Of a DNA stretch of 64,000 nucleotides, positions 1-8,122 are shown one piece after another. Numbering within the stretch: the first letter of the stretch is position 1; the number at the start of each line of letters is the position of its first letter. The notes beneath the pieces are model-generated. The model ran no database searches. It was not told the DNA's origin and saw only the letters and a program-made list of their open reading frames with translations. Both the position numbers and the translations under genes were made by a program. Source of the DNA: Cesiribacter sp964504565 (GTDB lineage Bacteria; Bacteroidota; Bacteroidia; Cytophagales; Cyclobacteriaceae); contig CAZDEY010000009.1 of the NCBI GenBank assembly GCA_964504565.1, positions 124,001 to 188,000 on the forward strand. Direction: 5' to 3'.

Positions 1-480
1 TTTTTGCCTCCAGAAGCCAATTAATAAGTACGAACTCAACCCTACTCCTTCCCAAAAGCAAAAAATAACCAATAGGTTATTGGCCATTACAATGCCTAGC
101 ATACTAAAGCTGAATATTCCTAAATATCCAAAATATTGCCGCAGCCGGGCATCGCCCTGCATATATTCGGTTGAAAAAAGCTGCACCAAAAAGCCGATAA
201 AGCAAACCAGAAACGTAAGAACTGCCGCCGGCAGGTTTATCCAAAGCCCAAATGTAAATAGGTTATCAGCCAGAGTAAACCAAGGGTAGCTTAGGTTAAT
301 GCTACTGCCTAGCATTACCTGAGCAAGAAGCAAAGCAGCACCCAGGGTAGAGATTAGAGAAAAACCCACCGCCACCCTGGCAGGCTTACGAACCGGCGCA
401 GCCAAAAGTACTACCCCTTGTAATAAAAGTAATAGCAGAACTGTCAGGCCAAGAAGCAGAACCAGATTTTCCGAAAGCAT
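1..480 (-). CDS. nuoL: NADH-quinone oxidoreductase subunit L, N-terminal part
   Basis: This is the first 160 codons of the large antiporter-like membrane subunit of complex I, which helps pump protons across the inner membrane. I translated it from the minus strand starting at an ATG at 480; the gene runs off the left edge of the window. The residues EYMQGD, then a hydrophobic helix and FCFWEGVGLSSYLLIGFW, are the classical NuoL/ND5 N-terminal signature. The start codon overlaps the nuoK stop by one base (TGATG), which implies translational coupling. It is incomplete only because of the window edge; no frameshift is seen within the 160 codons. Confidence 0.93.
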   Translation of the reverse strand, partial: MLSENLVLLLGLTVLLLLLLQGVVLLAAPVRKPARVAVGFSLISTLGAALLLAQVMLGSSINLSYPWFTLADNLFTFGLWINLPAAVLTFLVCFIGFLVQLFSTEYMQGDARLRQYFGYLGIFSFSMLGIVMANNLLVIFCFWEGVGLSSYLLIGFWRQK

Positions 481-782
481 CAGCCGTTTAATTCGTTTAA
501 TTTATCCAGATCGGCGGTTTTATAGTAGCGGTACACCCGCATAACCAGTGCTAAGGCAACTGCCGCCTCGGCCGCCGCTACTACCATTACAAAAAGCGAC
601 ATTATTTGGCCCTGTAATCCGGCATCGTAGCGACTAAAGGCTACCAGGTTCAAATTTGCCGCGTTTAGCATTAGTTCCAAGCCTATAAGCACTGCTATGG
701 CGTTGCGGCGAGTTATTACCACCGCTAAACCAATACAGAATAATACTGCCGCCACCACCAAGTAATTCGATAAGGGGATCAT
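480..782 (-). CDS. nuoK: NADH-quinone oxidoreductase subunit K
   Basis: A 100-residue membrane subunit of complex I with three predicted transmembrane helices, the normal length for NuoK. The middle contains GLELMLNAANLNLVAFSRY, the family hallmark, with the conserved membrane glutamate in GLELM. The region LFVMVVAAAEAAVALALV carries the second conserved acidic residue, which is part of the proton path in this family. It overlaps nuoJ upstream by four bases (ATGA) and nuoL downstream by one base, so the three are clearly one transcript. Confidence 0.96.
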   Translation of the reverse strand: MIPLSNYLVVAAVLFCIGLAVVITRRNAIAVLIGLELMLNAANLNLVAFSRYDAGLQGQIMSLFVMVVAAAEAAVALALVMRVYRYYKTADLDKLNELNG

Positions 783-1327
783 GCTAAATTTTCGGGTTCG
801 GTACCGGGGCCAACTGCCGGACGCACCAGCCAGGCCGCCCCAACTAAAGCCAAAAGTAAGAGTATTCCGGCAAGTTCGAAAGCCAGTACGTAGTGGGTAA
901 GCATAAGCCGGCCGATTGGCCGTATGGTAGACTCCTCTATAGGCAAGGGAACAGCGTTAAGAATCCAGCTTGGTTGGTTAACGTAGGCTAAGGCCCCGAA
1001 TAGCATAGCCAGTAAGCCCAAAGCCAGGCCGTAGCCCCAAACCCGGTTGTGCGTCCGCGTGGTTACCGCTTGGCCATTCAGTTTATTGGTAAGCATTAAG
1101 CCAAACATCAGCAAAACCAATATGCCGCCGATGTACACAATTAACTGAGTTACGCCCACAAAATCGGCCCCGGCCAGAATATATAAAGCTGCTACCCCTA
1201 ACAGGCTAAACACTAAACCAAAGGCCGCGTGAAGTACGTTTTTGGTAAACAGAATTACCAATGCCCCGCCTAAGGTAATAGCGGCAAATGCGTAGAAAAG
1301 AATTAGTTGAAAGTTTAGTTCGGGCAT
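779..1327 (-). CDS. nuoJ: NADH-quinone oxidoreductase subunit J
   Basis: A 182-residue membrane subunit of complex I. About five hydrophobic helices are visible, and the stretch GADFVGVTQLIVYIGGILVLLMF matches the conserved third helix of the NuoJ/ND6 family. Length is typical. It starts at an ATG one base after the stop of the inserted membrane ORF at 1329-1742, and its own stop overlaps the nuoK start by four bases. Function in the proton-pumping arm is taken from the family. Confidence 0.95.
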   Translation of the reverse strand: MPELNFQLILFYAFAAITLGGALVILFTKNVLHAAFGLVFSLLGVAALYILAGADFVGVTQLIVYIGGILVLLMFGLMLTNKLNGQAVTTRTHNRVWGYGLALGLLAMLFGALAYVNQPSWILNAVPLPIEESTIRPIGRLMLTHYVLAFELAGILLLLALVGAAWLVRPAVGPGTEPENLA

Positions 1328-1328
1328 A

Positions 1329-1742
1329 CTACTTCGCTACAATTTTAGCTTTCGCACTTATCAATTTAATAAAAATTATTAATAGGATAGACAGTGGAAA
1401 AAGTAAAGCAATGTAATTCCATAATCCAACCCTATCGTTATGATGAATTGTACTATGTTCATACAATGTCAGATAGAGAAGCCATATTCCTACTATCAAT
1501 AAAATCAAATTAAAAGCAACTACGAAAATTCTTAATCCGCCCATTTCCGCGTTATGCCTGAAATAAATATAACTTAGTGATGCTATTATGAAGAAACACC
1601 AATATATTATTGAGTATATAAAAAACGAATCTTTGTGATCCCACAAACCCATATGGCCATGACTGCCAGCTCCAAGTATTATGAATAGGAAGGCACATAA
1701 AAAAATAAGTATCCAAGAAATTATAACTATAAACTTACCCAT
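1329..1742 (-). CDS. Hypothetical four-helix membrane protein inserted between nuoI and nuoJ
   Basis: A 137-residue protein I do not recognise. It has four strongly hydrophobic segments (about residues 4-24, 41-60, 71-91 and 107-127) and a histidine-containing loop GAGSHGHMGLWDH between the first two. It sits two bases after the nuoI stop and one base before the nuoJ start, so it is cotranscribed with complex I genes. The DNA is visibly richer in A and T than the flanking nuo genes and uses many AUA/AUU and AAA codons, which suggests it arrived separately. Nothing in the sequence shows that it is a complex I subunit; nuoI and nuoJ are usually adjacent. Confidence 0.7.
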   Translation of the reverse strand: MGKFIVIISWILIFLCAFLFIILGAGSHGHMGLWDHKDSFFIYSIIYWCFFIIASLSYIYFRHNAEMGGLRIFVVAFNLILLIVGIWLLYLTLYEHSTIHHNDRVGLWNYIALLFPLSILLIIFIKLISAKAKIVAK

Positions 1743-1744
1743 AA

Positions 1745-2899
1745 TTACTCCCTTTCCGCCCCACCATCGCCTGGCCGCAAATCTTCTTCCTGCTTCTTGT
1801 CTTCTTCTGATTTGTTGGGCTGAGCCGGGCTACGCGGCACTACTTTAGGTTTTACCACCGGACGGGGCTTAGGCTGAGTAGCCTTAGATTCTTCAGCCTT
1901 TGGTTCTTCCGCTTTCTTTTTCACTACCGGTTTAATTTTAGGTCGGAACTTCGGTTTGGAATCCTTATTTTCACCTACGCTGCTGTTAGTTAACGGCTTA
2001 TCCGTACTATCTTCAGATTCCTGAACCTTCTCTACTTTTGGTTTAATTTTAGGCCTGAACTTGGGTTGGGCCGCCCCAGAACCTGAATTTTCACCGGCGT
2101 CTTCTTTACTACTTACAACAGTCTTAGCCTTTACCTTAGGCTTGAACACCGGTTTTGCTGGACTGGGTTTGGTCTGAACAGGTTCAGTAGAATCGCTTCC
2201 TTCCTTAGCTGCCTTCTTTTTCTCCATTAGCTGGCGAGCCATTTCCTGCGGGTCAGTAGCCGGCTTCCGCACTGGACGCGCCGTATTAGGTTTGGCCTTA
2301 GCTGAAGCCGAGGCAGGCTTAGCTGCTACTTTATTAGCCTGATGCTCGTCCCATTCTTGTCGTTTCTGAGCAATCTCGGTTATACTCAGGTTAGCAAACT
2401 CAAATGTATGCTGGTCAATGTCAAACGAACTAAAATCAAAATCCTTAGTCATGGTCAGGCACTCGGTAGGGCATACCGTGGTACACAGCCCGCAGAAGCA
2501 GCACTTGGCCATATCAATATCAAACTTGGCCGCATAGAGGCGCTTGGCCGTACCGTCCGAAGTTGTACCAAACACCTCCGGAGATTTAATCGGTTCAATA
2601 TCAATACAATCTACCGGGCATACCTTAGCGCACTTATCGCAGACAATGCAATCGTCAATTTCATTATGCAACTGGTAGCGGGCATTATCCGGAACCGGAA
2701 GCTGTTGCTTAGGGTACTGCAGCGTTACAATACCGGTCTTCTGTTCAAAATAATTTTTATTGCTTACGCCTATTGGCTGGCGGCTTTGGCGCGCCTGCAC
2801 AAAGTGTCGCCACGTAAGCCTAAGCCCGTGCAATAGTGGCCTTAAGCTTTTGGCTAAAGCCCCTAAGTAGGAAGTTTGTATAGGGTTTGTCCGTGCCAA
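1745..2899 (-). CDS. nuoI: NADH-quinone oxidoreductase subunit I with a long basic repeat tail
   Basis: A ferredoxin-like subunit of complex I that carries two [4Fe-4S] clusters linking the soluble arm to the quinone site. The two binding motifs are visible: C84, C87, C90, C94 and C133, C136, C139, C143, each followed by proline. Normal NuoI ends at about residue 180. Here a further 205 residues follow, rich in Lys, Pro, Ala and Glu. Four versions of a proline-lysine unit recur there: KPVFKPKVK (from 249), QPKFRPKIK (278), KPKFRPKIK (315) and QPKPRPVVK (342). The likely start is TTG at 2899, because an in-frame stop lies shortly upstream and no ATG precedes the conserved region. The tail function is unknown. 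Confidence 0.93.
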   Translation of the reverse strand: MARTNPIQTSYLGALAKSLRPLLHGLRLTWRHFVQARQSRQPIGVSNKNYFEQKTGIVTLQYPKQQLPVPDNARYQLHNEIDDCIVCDKCAKVCPVDCIDIEPIKSPEVFGTTSDGTAKRLYAAKFDIDMAKCCFCGLCTTVCPTECLTMTKDFDFSSFDIDQHTFEFANLSITEIAQKRQEWDEHQANKVAAKPASASAKAKPNTARPVRKPATDPQEMARQLMEKKKAAKEGSDSTEPVQTKPSPAKPVFKPKVKAKTVVSSKEDAGENSGSGAAQPKFRPKIKPKVEKVQESEDSTDKPLTNSSVGENKDSKPKFRPKIKPVVKKKAEEPKAEESKATQPKPRPVVKPKVVPRSPAQPNKSEEDKKQEEDLRPGDGGAERE

Positions 2900-2953
2900 A
2901 AATCTCTTTTTACTTACGTAATTTGTTTAACTCCATTTAAGGAGTGTATATTA

Positions 2954-2983
2954 CAAAGTTAACCCTTAATCATAATATACAAT
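2954..2983 (-). promoter_or_regulatory. Candidate promoter of nuoI
   Basis: On the minus strand TAACTTTG (2961-2954) matches the Bacteroidota -7 element TAnnTTTG. An ATTG lies 18 bases upstream (2983-2980) and resembles the -33 TTTG. It is about 55 bases ahead of the proposed TTG start. The -33 part overlaps the start codon of the divergent gene at 2982, so the two genes may interfere. Confidence 0.4.
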
Positions 2984-3554
2984 GGAAGAAAAACAAGTTC
3001 CTGAACTTACCGATGCTCAATTAGCAGAAACTAGCCACCCTACCGAAGCAACTCCGCTCGTAGACAAGGCTAAAATGGAGGATTACGTAGCCCAGCTTCA
3101 CCAAGAGCAGGATTTAACCAGTGGTTTTATAGCCGGCTCCTTAGCCGCTATCGGCACTGCCGTGCTCTGGGCGGTAATTTGCGTAGCCACTAACTATGTA
3201 ATTGGCTATATGGCTATTGGAGTGGCCGCCGCCGTTGGTTTTGCTATTCGTAAATTTGGGAAAGGCCTAAGCCCGGCCTACGGAGTTATGGGGGCCGCCT
3301 TTGCCCTATTGGCCTGCGCTTTAGGCAACTACCTTAGCATAGTGGGGTTTGCCGCCGATGAACTTGCCATGAGCTACTGGGATGCTGTTAATATACTGGA
3401 ACCAGCATTAGTACTAGAAGCTATGGGGGAGGATTTCAGCCCGATTGATATAGCTATTTACGGCATTGCGCTGTATTACGGCTACCGAATGGCAATTCGC
3501 CAGGTTACTGAAGAAGAGATTCTGGAAAATACCAAGCTTGAGGCCAAAGTTTAG
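2982..3554 (+). CDS. Hypothetical membrane protein
   Basis: A 190-residue protein with an acidic N-terminal tail of about 45 residues, then three to four hydrophobic helices (about 49-70, 73-90, 98-125 and a weaker one near 155-170) with many Gly and Ala, and a charged C-terminus. The motif AIRKFGKG follows the second helix. I do not recognise a named family. It is the first gene of a plus-strand island lying between nuoH and nuoI and is followed by a good terminator, so it is its own transcription unit. Composition matches the neighbouring core genes, unlike the third gene of the island. Confidence 0.75.
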   Translation: MEEKQVPELTDAQLAETSHPTEATPLVDKAKMEDYVAQLHQEQDLTSGFIAGSLAAIGTAVLWAVICVATNYVIGYMAIGVAAAVGFAIRKFGKGLSPAYGVMGAAFALLACALGNYLSIVGFAADELAMSYWDAVNILEPALVLEAMGEDFSPIDIAIYGIALYYGYRMAIRQVTEEEILENTKLEAKV

Positions 3555-3578
3555 CCCTTACTCCACTCAAACATTCTA

Positions 3579-3608
3579 AAGCTTGGTGTTCGCATCAGGC
3601 TTTTTTTT
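3579..3608 (+). terminator. Rho-independent terminator
   Basis: A ten-pair stem with two wobble pairs (3579-3588 with 3593-3602) is closed by the very stable tetraloop TTCG and followed by a run of T. It ends the transcript of the membrane protein at 2982-3554. Confidence 0.85.
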
Positions 3609-3700
3609 AATAGTCAATACGGTGTTATACAACGTAATTACTAGTTCTGAACTAACTTCTAATACTAACCTAATACCGAAAATTTAGGTATATTACTGGT

Positions 3701-4279
3701 ATGGAGCAGTATGCCATAAAAATTCCCAAGCAACTACAGTTTACCGACGATGAACTCTATGCCTTCTGTCAGGAAAATCGTGATCTACGCTTTGAGCGCA
3801 ATGTAGCGGGAGAAATTATAATTATGTTGCCAACCGGAGGTACCACTGGAAAACGAAACAGTAAATTAGTTTACAAACTTAATTTTTGGAACGAGCAACA
3901 TGAGCTAGGAATAGTATTTGATTCCTCTACCGGCTTTATATTGCCTAATGGGGCCATGCGCTCGCCCGATGCTTCCTGGGTAAGGCTAGAACGGTGGGAT
4001 GCATTAACCGCCGCGCAACAAGAGAAATTCCCGCCTCTCTGCCCCGATTTTGTAGCCGAACTTCTTTCGCCCTCAGATAACTTAGCTCAGGCCCAACAGA
4101 AGATGACTGAATGGATGGAAAACGGCTGCCGCCTAGGCTGGCTACTGCATCCTACCGAAAAACTTAGCTGGGTCTACGAAGCCGGAAAGCCGGTTAAAAA
4201 AGTAGGTGGCTTAGATCAAACCCTAAGCGGCGGTAGGGTATTACCAGGTTTTGAGTTTGATTTACAATTAATAAAGTAG
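3701..4279 (+). CDS. Uma2-family (DUF820) putative restriction-endonuclease-fold protein
   Basis: A 192-residue protein of the Uma2 family, which has a PD-(D/E)XK nuclease fold but mostly unknown function. Visible family features are the N-terminal QLQFTDDELYAFCQENRDLRFER, with glutamates of the conserved start region, then MRSPDASWVR containing the first catalytic aspartate, and PDFVAELLSPSDN, which supplies the E-x-hydrophobic-S motif. The C-terminus GGRVLPGFEFDLQLI is also typical. It lies alone on the plus strand inside the complex I region. No insertion-sequence ends flank it. These genes are often expanded and mobile, but nothing here proves transfer. Confidence 0.88.
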   Translation: MEQYAIKIPKQLQFTDDELYAFCQENRDLRFERNVAGEIIIMLPTGGTTGKRNSKLVYKLNFWNEQHELGIVFDSSTGFILPNGAMRSPDASWVRLERWDALTAAQQEKFPPLCPDFVAELLSPSDNLAQAQQKMTEWMENGCRLGWLLHPTEKLSWVYEAGKPVKKVGGLDQTLSGGRVLPGFEFDLQLIK

Positions 4280-4295
4280 AGCCTCTGCTTATTTA

Positions 4296-4901
4296 GTGAA
4301 GTACAGAACTTTATACCAGATAAGCCTATGGATAGGAATTATAGCACTGGCCGGCGGCTGGAGCATTTTTCTTATATGGCTAGCAGGCAGATATTGGTTC
4401 GCTTATGATTTTGCAATACTTGAGTTGGTAGGATTCTTCTGGATGGTGATATTCTTTTGGGTATGTTCGGCTGCTTTAATTATTGGTCTATTCATAATAT
4501 GGAAGAATAAAAACAACCTTCAGCTTCACACTTTAATTAATCCGTTAATAATAATCCTATGCATTCCTTCAGTGCTTCTAATATTAAAATGGCATGGTGA
4601 TCTTAGTTCTAAGGAGTTTATAAAGTTTCATAATCGGAGTAATCAAAATCTATTTCTATCACTTCATAAACAAACTGACTCCATAGCAATCGGGAGCTTA
4701 GATGCTGAAAACTCAAAAATCTTTATATACAAGCCATTTGTTAGTGTATGGAAAGATCCTATTTACAATGCACCGGACACATTACTGATAAAGATCAAAA
4801 CACCCAAAGAACATTTAATTCAAGACTTTCCGGTAAGGTCATGGGGAGGTGCTCACCACCTGTTAATCGATAAAGAATTGAAGGTAAAATTAAATGATTA
4901 A
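4296..4901 (+). CDS. Hypothetical membrane protein, AT-rich
   Basis: A 201-residue protein of unknown function starting at GTG, 16 bases after the Uma2 gene. Three hydrophobic helices occupy the first half (about 10-32, 40-68 and 80-98). A soluble half of about 100 residues follows with mixed beta-like character and no motif I recognise. Its base composition is clearly more AT-rich than nuoH or the Uma2 gene, like the ORF at 1329-1742. The stop overlaps the convergent nuoH stop by four bases. Lower confidence that it is functional, though the frame is intact. Confidence 0.65.
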   Translation: MKYRTLYQISLWIGIIALAGGWSIFLIWLAGRYWFAYDFAILELVGFFWMVIFFWVCSAALIIGLFIIWKNKNNLQLHTLINPLIIILCIPSVLLILKWHGDLSSKEFIKFHNRSNQNLFLSLHKQTDSIAIGSLDAENSKIFIYKPFVSVWKDPIYNAPDTLLIKIKTPKEHLIQDFPVRSWGGAHHLLIDKELKVKLND

Positions 4902-5980
4902 ACCCCCAGTAACCGCCAAATTGCAGTTACCAGCAACAGCACTAACGAAATTGGAATAAGATACTTCCAGCTTAAACTCATTAATTGGTCTACCCGTAAC
5001 CTAGGGTACGTCCAACGCGCCCACATTTGCAGGAAGATAGTTATAACCACTTTCAACACCAGCCAAAACGTACCCCACAGTACACCCGCCCAGGTTCCGG
5101 GAGCCCCGCCGGTCCATTCGGCCAGTTTTAGTGGGCCTATGTTAGGTAGGGGGGTATTCCAGCTTCCCCAAAACAACACCGCCCCCAACACACTTACCAG
5201 CACCATCATACCGTATTCAGCCAGCATAAACATGCTCCAGCGGAAACCACTATACTCCGTATGAAAGCCACCGATCAATTCCGATTCCGCTTCGGGCAAA
5301 TCAAACGGGGCGCGGTTACTTTCAGCTAAGGAGGCTATGAAATAAATAACCCACACTATAAAGAATAGCGGCATTCGCACTATATTCCAACTTAAAATAC
5401 CGCCAACCTGGCTAATGTCAATGCCCAAATGCGGCAGCCCAAATAGCCACTGGGCTTCATTAAAATATATACCCTGCTGAAAGGAAATTTCCTGCAGATT
5501 AAGGGTTTGGCAAAGCACCACCACGCACAGCACACTCAGCGTTAGCGGAATTTCGTACGAAATAATTTGGGCCACCGAACGCAAGGCACCGTACAGTGAA
5601 AATTTACTGTTGCTGCCCCAGCCGGCCATCAGTACACCCACCACATCTAGCGAAACTATGGCTAATAAATAATAAACTCCGACCGCCGCACTGGAACCGG
5701 CCCAACTGTTATTTACCGGCAATACTGAAAAACCCGCAAATACCGCTATAAATACAATAATCGGCGCCGTTACAAACAGTACCTTATCAGCAACCGTCGG
5801 CTTAATATCCTCTTTCTGAATTAGCTTGAGTATATCGGCCAGGGTTTGCAGCAAGCCCCACTTCCCAACCTCCATTGGCCCTACCCTATCTTGCATAAAA
5901 GCCGAAACTTTACGTTCGGCGTATACGCCCAGCAAGGCACTGAGAAGCAAGAACGGTAGATAAAATATAAAGGTAGTCAT
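4898..5980 (-). CDS. nuoH: NADH-quinone oxidoreductase subunit H
   Basis: A 360-residue membrane subunit of complex I that forms much of the quinone-binding chamber. About eight transmembrane helices are visible. The family motifs AERKVSAFMQDRVGP near the N-terminus and NRAPFDLPEAESEL in the central loop are intact, including the conserved acidic residues. I chose ATG at 5980 rather than an in-frame ATG at 6028, because the protein then begins directly with the first helix and the extra 16 residues lack family character. It is separated from nuoI by about 2 kb of opposite-strand genes. Confidence 0.95.
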   Translation of the reverse strand: MTTFIFYLPFLLLSALLGVYAERKVSAFMQDRVGPMEVGKWGLLQTLADILKLIQKEDIKPTVADKVLFVTAPIIVFIAVFAGFSVLPVNNSWAGSSAAVGVYYLLAIVSLDVVGVLMAGWGSNSKFSLYGALRSVAQIISYEIPLTLSVLCVVVLCQTLNLQEISFQQGIYFNEAQWLFGLPHLGIDISQVGGILSWNIVRMPLFFIVWVIYFIASLAESNRAPFDLPEAESELIGGFHTEYSGFRWSMFMLAEYGMMVLVSVLGAVLFWGSWNTPLPNIGPLKLAEWTGGAPGTWAGVLWGTFWLVLKVVITIFLQMWARWTYPRLRVDQLMSLSWKYLIPISLVLLLVTAIWRLLGV

Positions 5981-6102
5981 ACTAGCGGTAAAGATAGAGC
6001 TACTGAGTGGAAAGCAAAACTGGCACACTTATTGAATTTATTCCAACCAGGGTTAAACCTTAAAGTTGTTTATCCATCTAAGCTACAGAAATTTAAATTG
6101 AT

Positions 6103-6528
6103 ATGAAGAAAACTAAGAAACTACTCTTTATGACCATTGCGGCCGGTATAGTAGCATTTGGTTCAATCTCGGCTAAGGCCCAGGTGAGTCCGGAAAAGAA
6201 AGCCGAGCGTATGGAAAAGCGGGCCGAAATGCATGAGCAGCACCTGGAGAAGATGAAAGCTGAGCTAAACCTGACCGACCAACAAATAAGTCAAATTAAA
6301 GCCTTGCACGAAAGCACCAAGCCTAAAATGCAGGAAATGCGCCAGGAAGCCAAGGAAGATCGCGCAGCCCGACGCGAAGAAATGAAAGCCCTTAAAGCCG
6401 AGCACCAAGAGCAAATGAAGAGCATTTTAACCGAGGCGCAGTACGCCCAATGGATACAAATGCAGGATGAGCGCCAAGGAGAAAGAAAAGAGCGCCGCCG
6501 TGATGGAAGAAATGGCCGCCGGGGTTAA
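6103..6528 (+). CDS. Periplasmic Spy/CpxP-like LTXXQ protein
   Basis: A 141-residue protein with a signal peptide (about residues 1-26, ending in SAKAQ). The mature part is almost wholly helical and highly charged. The two LTXXQ-type motifs are visible: LNLTDQQISQIKAL and ILTEAQYAQW. These define the Spy/CpxP group of periplasmic chaperone or stress-sensor proteins. The C-terminal tail is rich in Arg and Gly. No two-component regulator is next to it, so its regulation cannot be read here. It is a single-gene unit closed by a terminator. Confidence 0.82.
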   Translation: MKKTKKLLFMTIAAGIVAFGSISAKAQVSPEKKAERMEKRAEMHEQHLEKMKAELNLTDQQISQIKALHESTKPKMQEMRQEAKEDRAARREEMKALKAEHQEQMKSILTEAQYAQWIQMQDERQGERKERRRDGRNGRRG

Positions 6529-6568
6529 CCGGGAATCAGGTTATATTTACCCTGATTAAAAGAAAAAT

Positions 6569-6593
6569 GCCCACCGAAACCGGTGGGCTTTTT
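6569..6593 (+). terminator. Rho-independent terminator
   Basis: An eight-pair perfect stem GCCCACCG / CGGTGGGC (6569-6576 with 6581-6588) with loop AAAC and five T ends the LTXXQ gene. The remaining 200 bases to the antiporter gene hold only an imperfect inverted repeat (6639-6685) with the words AATTCGC and GCGAATT. Confidence 0.9.
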
Positions 6594-6801
6594 CTGTATA
6601 TGAAGAGGATTTAAATAACTAGTTAAGGGTGAAGACTCAATTCGCTTCGCTGAAAAACCAACTACCTATCGTTCAGCGAATTGATATTACAAAACAAAAG
6701 ATTTTTCACACATTAAAAAACATACATAGGCGTGTTTCCTTACAATGTTTTATTTACCAGGCAAAACCAGAATATTGAACATTTAGGGTGTTCTGTAATG
6801 A

Positions 6802-8052
6802 TTACGGATTGCTACGGCGGTTAATCATTGCATCTATTGTAGCCAGGCCGGGCAGTTCGCTAGGTGGCAGTCTTTTCTTGCTCTGGGCGCTAATTATTAG
6901 GGCTAACGTCATTACCAGGCCGGTTAGCAGAATTGCGTACAGCAAAACTCCATCACTAAAACCTTCAATTACAATAGCTTCCGGCTTCTGCGAGAATAGT
7001 AGAATGGTAATTAGCCCGCGGGGGGCCAGCCAAACCTCAGGATGCGTATAGGGGTAGGCAAATAGCTTTAAAGAAACAAATCTTACAGCAAATATAGCTG
7101 CCGCCGCCCCAATACCAACCACCGCGGTGTTCCAATCCAGTAGGTTGCTCAGGTCTAGCGTAAGGCCAAATACTACAAAAAAGAACGTTCTAACTACAAA
7201 GGCCGATTCCAAGGTAATAATATGAAAGCTATGCAAAATGCTGTGCATATTATCGGTATTGACCAGCCGCTTAAGTTTACCAATAAAAAATATGCGGTAA
7301 TTACTAAACATTAACCCAAATACCATAATCAGGATAAGCGAGGAAAAGTGGTACTTTTTGCCATAGGCATATAGCAGCATCAGCACTGCTATAATCAGAA
7401 ATAGCTTAACTTGAGTTTTAAGGTTAATAAGAATGTATACCAGCGCGTAGCTACTTAACACCGCAATTACTACCGTTACACTTATATTAAGGGCAATATC
7501 CTGAGTTATTTGCCAGGTAGTGCTGCCGGGCTTAGTAGTTGTTAAAAATAGAAAGACTATAATACCCAGAATATCAGAAAAAGTACTTTCGTAGACCATA
7601 AACTCGCGCCGGGCCGGGGCCAGGTTGGCCACGCTGGGTATTATTATTGCACTACTCATAACCGAAAGGGGCACGGCATAAACTAGGGCCGAATACCAAT
7701 CGGTTACAAAAACTTCAACAAAAATCCAGGCAATCAAGCCCGAGGTTGCCAGCAAAGCTATCAAGGCAACCCCTGCCGATCGCAAAATTAAGCCCAGTTT
7801 GTTGCGGGCTAGCTCTAAGTCCAGCGCAGCCTCCAGTACAATCATAATTAGCCCTACGTGGCCCAATAACTCCAGCAACTGCTGAATTTGTGGGCCAAAT
7901 TTTACGGCTAGGCCTTCATTTAAGGCCACCCCCAGCACAATTAGCATTAACACGCTGGGTATATTGGTTTTTCGGCTTAGCTGGCTAAAGCCAAACGAAA
8001 CTATCAGAATTAATGAAAGAGCAATTATTGCTACGTACGAACTAACTTCCAC
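6802..8052 (-). CDS. Cation:proton antiporter (CPA family)
   Basis: A 416-residue integral membrane protein with about twelve hydrophobic helices and the general plan of sodium(potassium)/proton exchangers. The helix-5 region reads YESTFSDILGIIVF, where many CPA1 exchangers have an Asn-Asp pair; here it is Ser-Asp, so the charged transport aspartate is kept. The opening QLSRKTNIPSVLMLIVLGV and the acidic VLEAALDLEL segment are typical. There is no C-terminal TrkA or CNB domain. It lies back to back with the AAA+/MscS unit, separated by 70 bases. The exact ion cannot be told. Confidence 0.87.
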   Translation of the reverse strand: MEVSSYVAIIALSLILIVSFGFSQLSRKTNIPSVLMLIVLGVALNEGLAVKFGPQIQQLLELLGHVGLIMIVLEAALDLELARNKLGLILRSAGVALIALLATSGLIAWIFVEVFVTDWYSALVYAVPLSVMSSAIIIPSVANLAPARREFMVYESTFSDILGIIVFLFLTTTKPGSTTWQITQDIALNISVTVVIAVLSSYALVYILINLKTQVKLFLIIAVLMLLYAYGKKYHFSSLILIMVFGLMFSNYRIFFIGKLKRLVNTDNMHSILHSFHIITLESAFVVRTFFFVVFGLTLDLSNLLDWNTAVVGIGAAAAIFAVRFVSLKLFAYPYTHPEVWLAPRGLITILLFSQKPEAIVIEGFSDGVLLYAILLTGLVMTLALIISAQSKKRLPPSELPGLATIDAMINRRSNP

Positions 8053-8122
8053 CGGATAAAACTTTTAGGGTAAGATAGGCCGGATTGGGCATTTTTTTGT
8101 TATTTAAAGGAAATTTTTAGTT

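Noticed and set aside
2342..2836. 164-codon frame on the plus strand opposite nuoI
   Set aside because: It is the shadow of the conserved ferredoxin-like frame; its translation shows no family features.
3701..4279. Uma2 gene as part of an insertion sequence or restriction system
   Set aside because: No terminal repeats, transposase or methylase are nearby; it seems to be a stand-alone gene.
6599..6611. The 13-mer TATGAAGAGGATT also found at 48201-48213, each time just after a terminator
   Set aside because: A shared 13-mer is expected by chance in a window of this size; two copies are not enough to claim an element.
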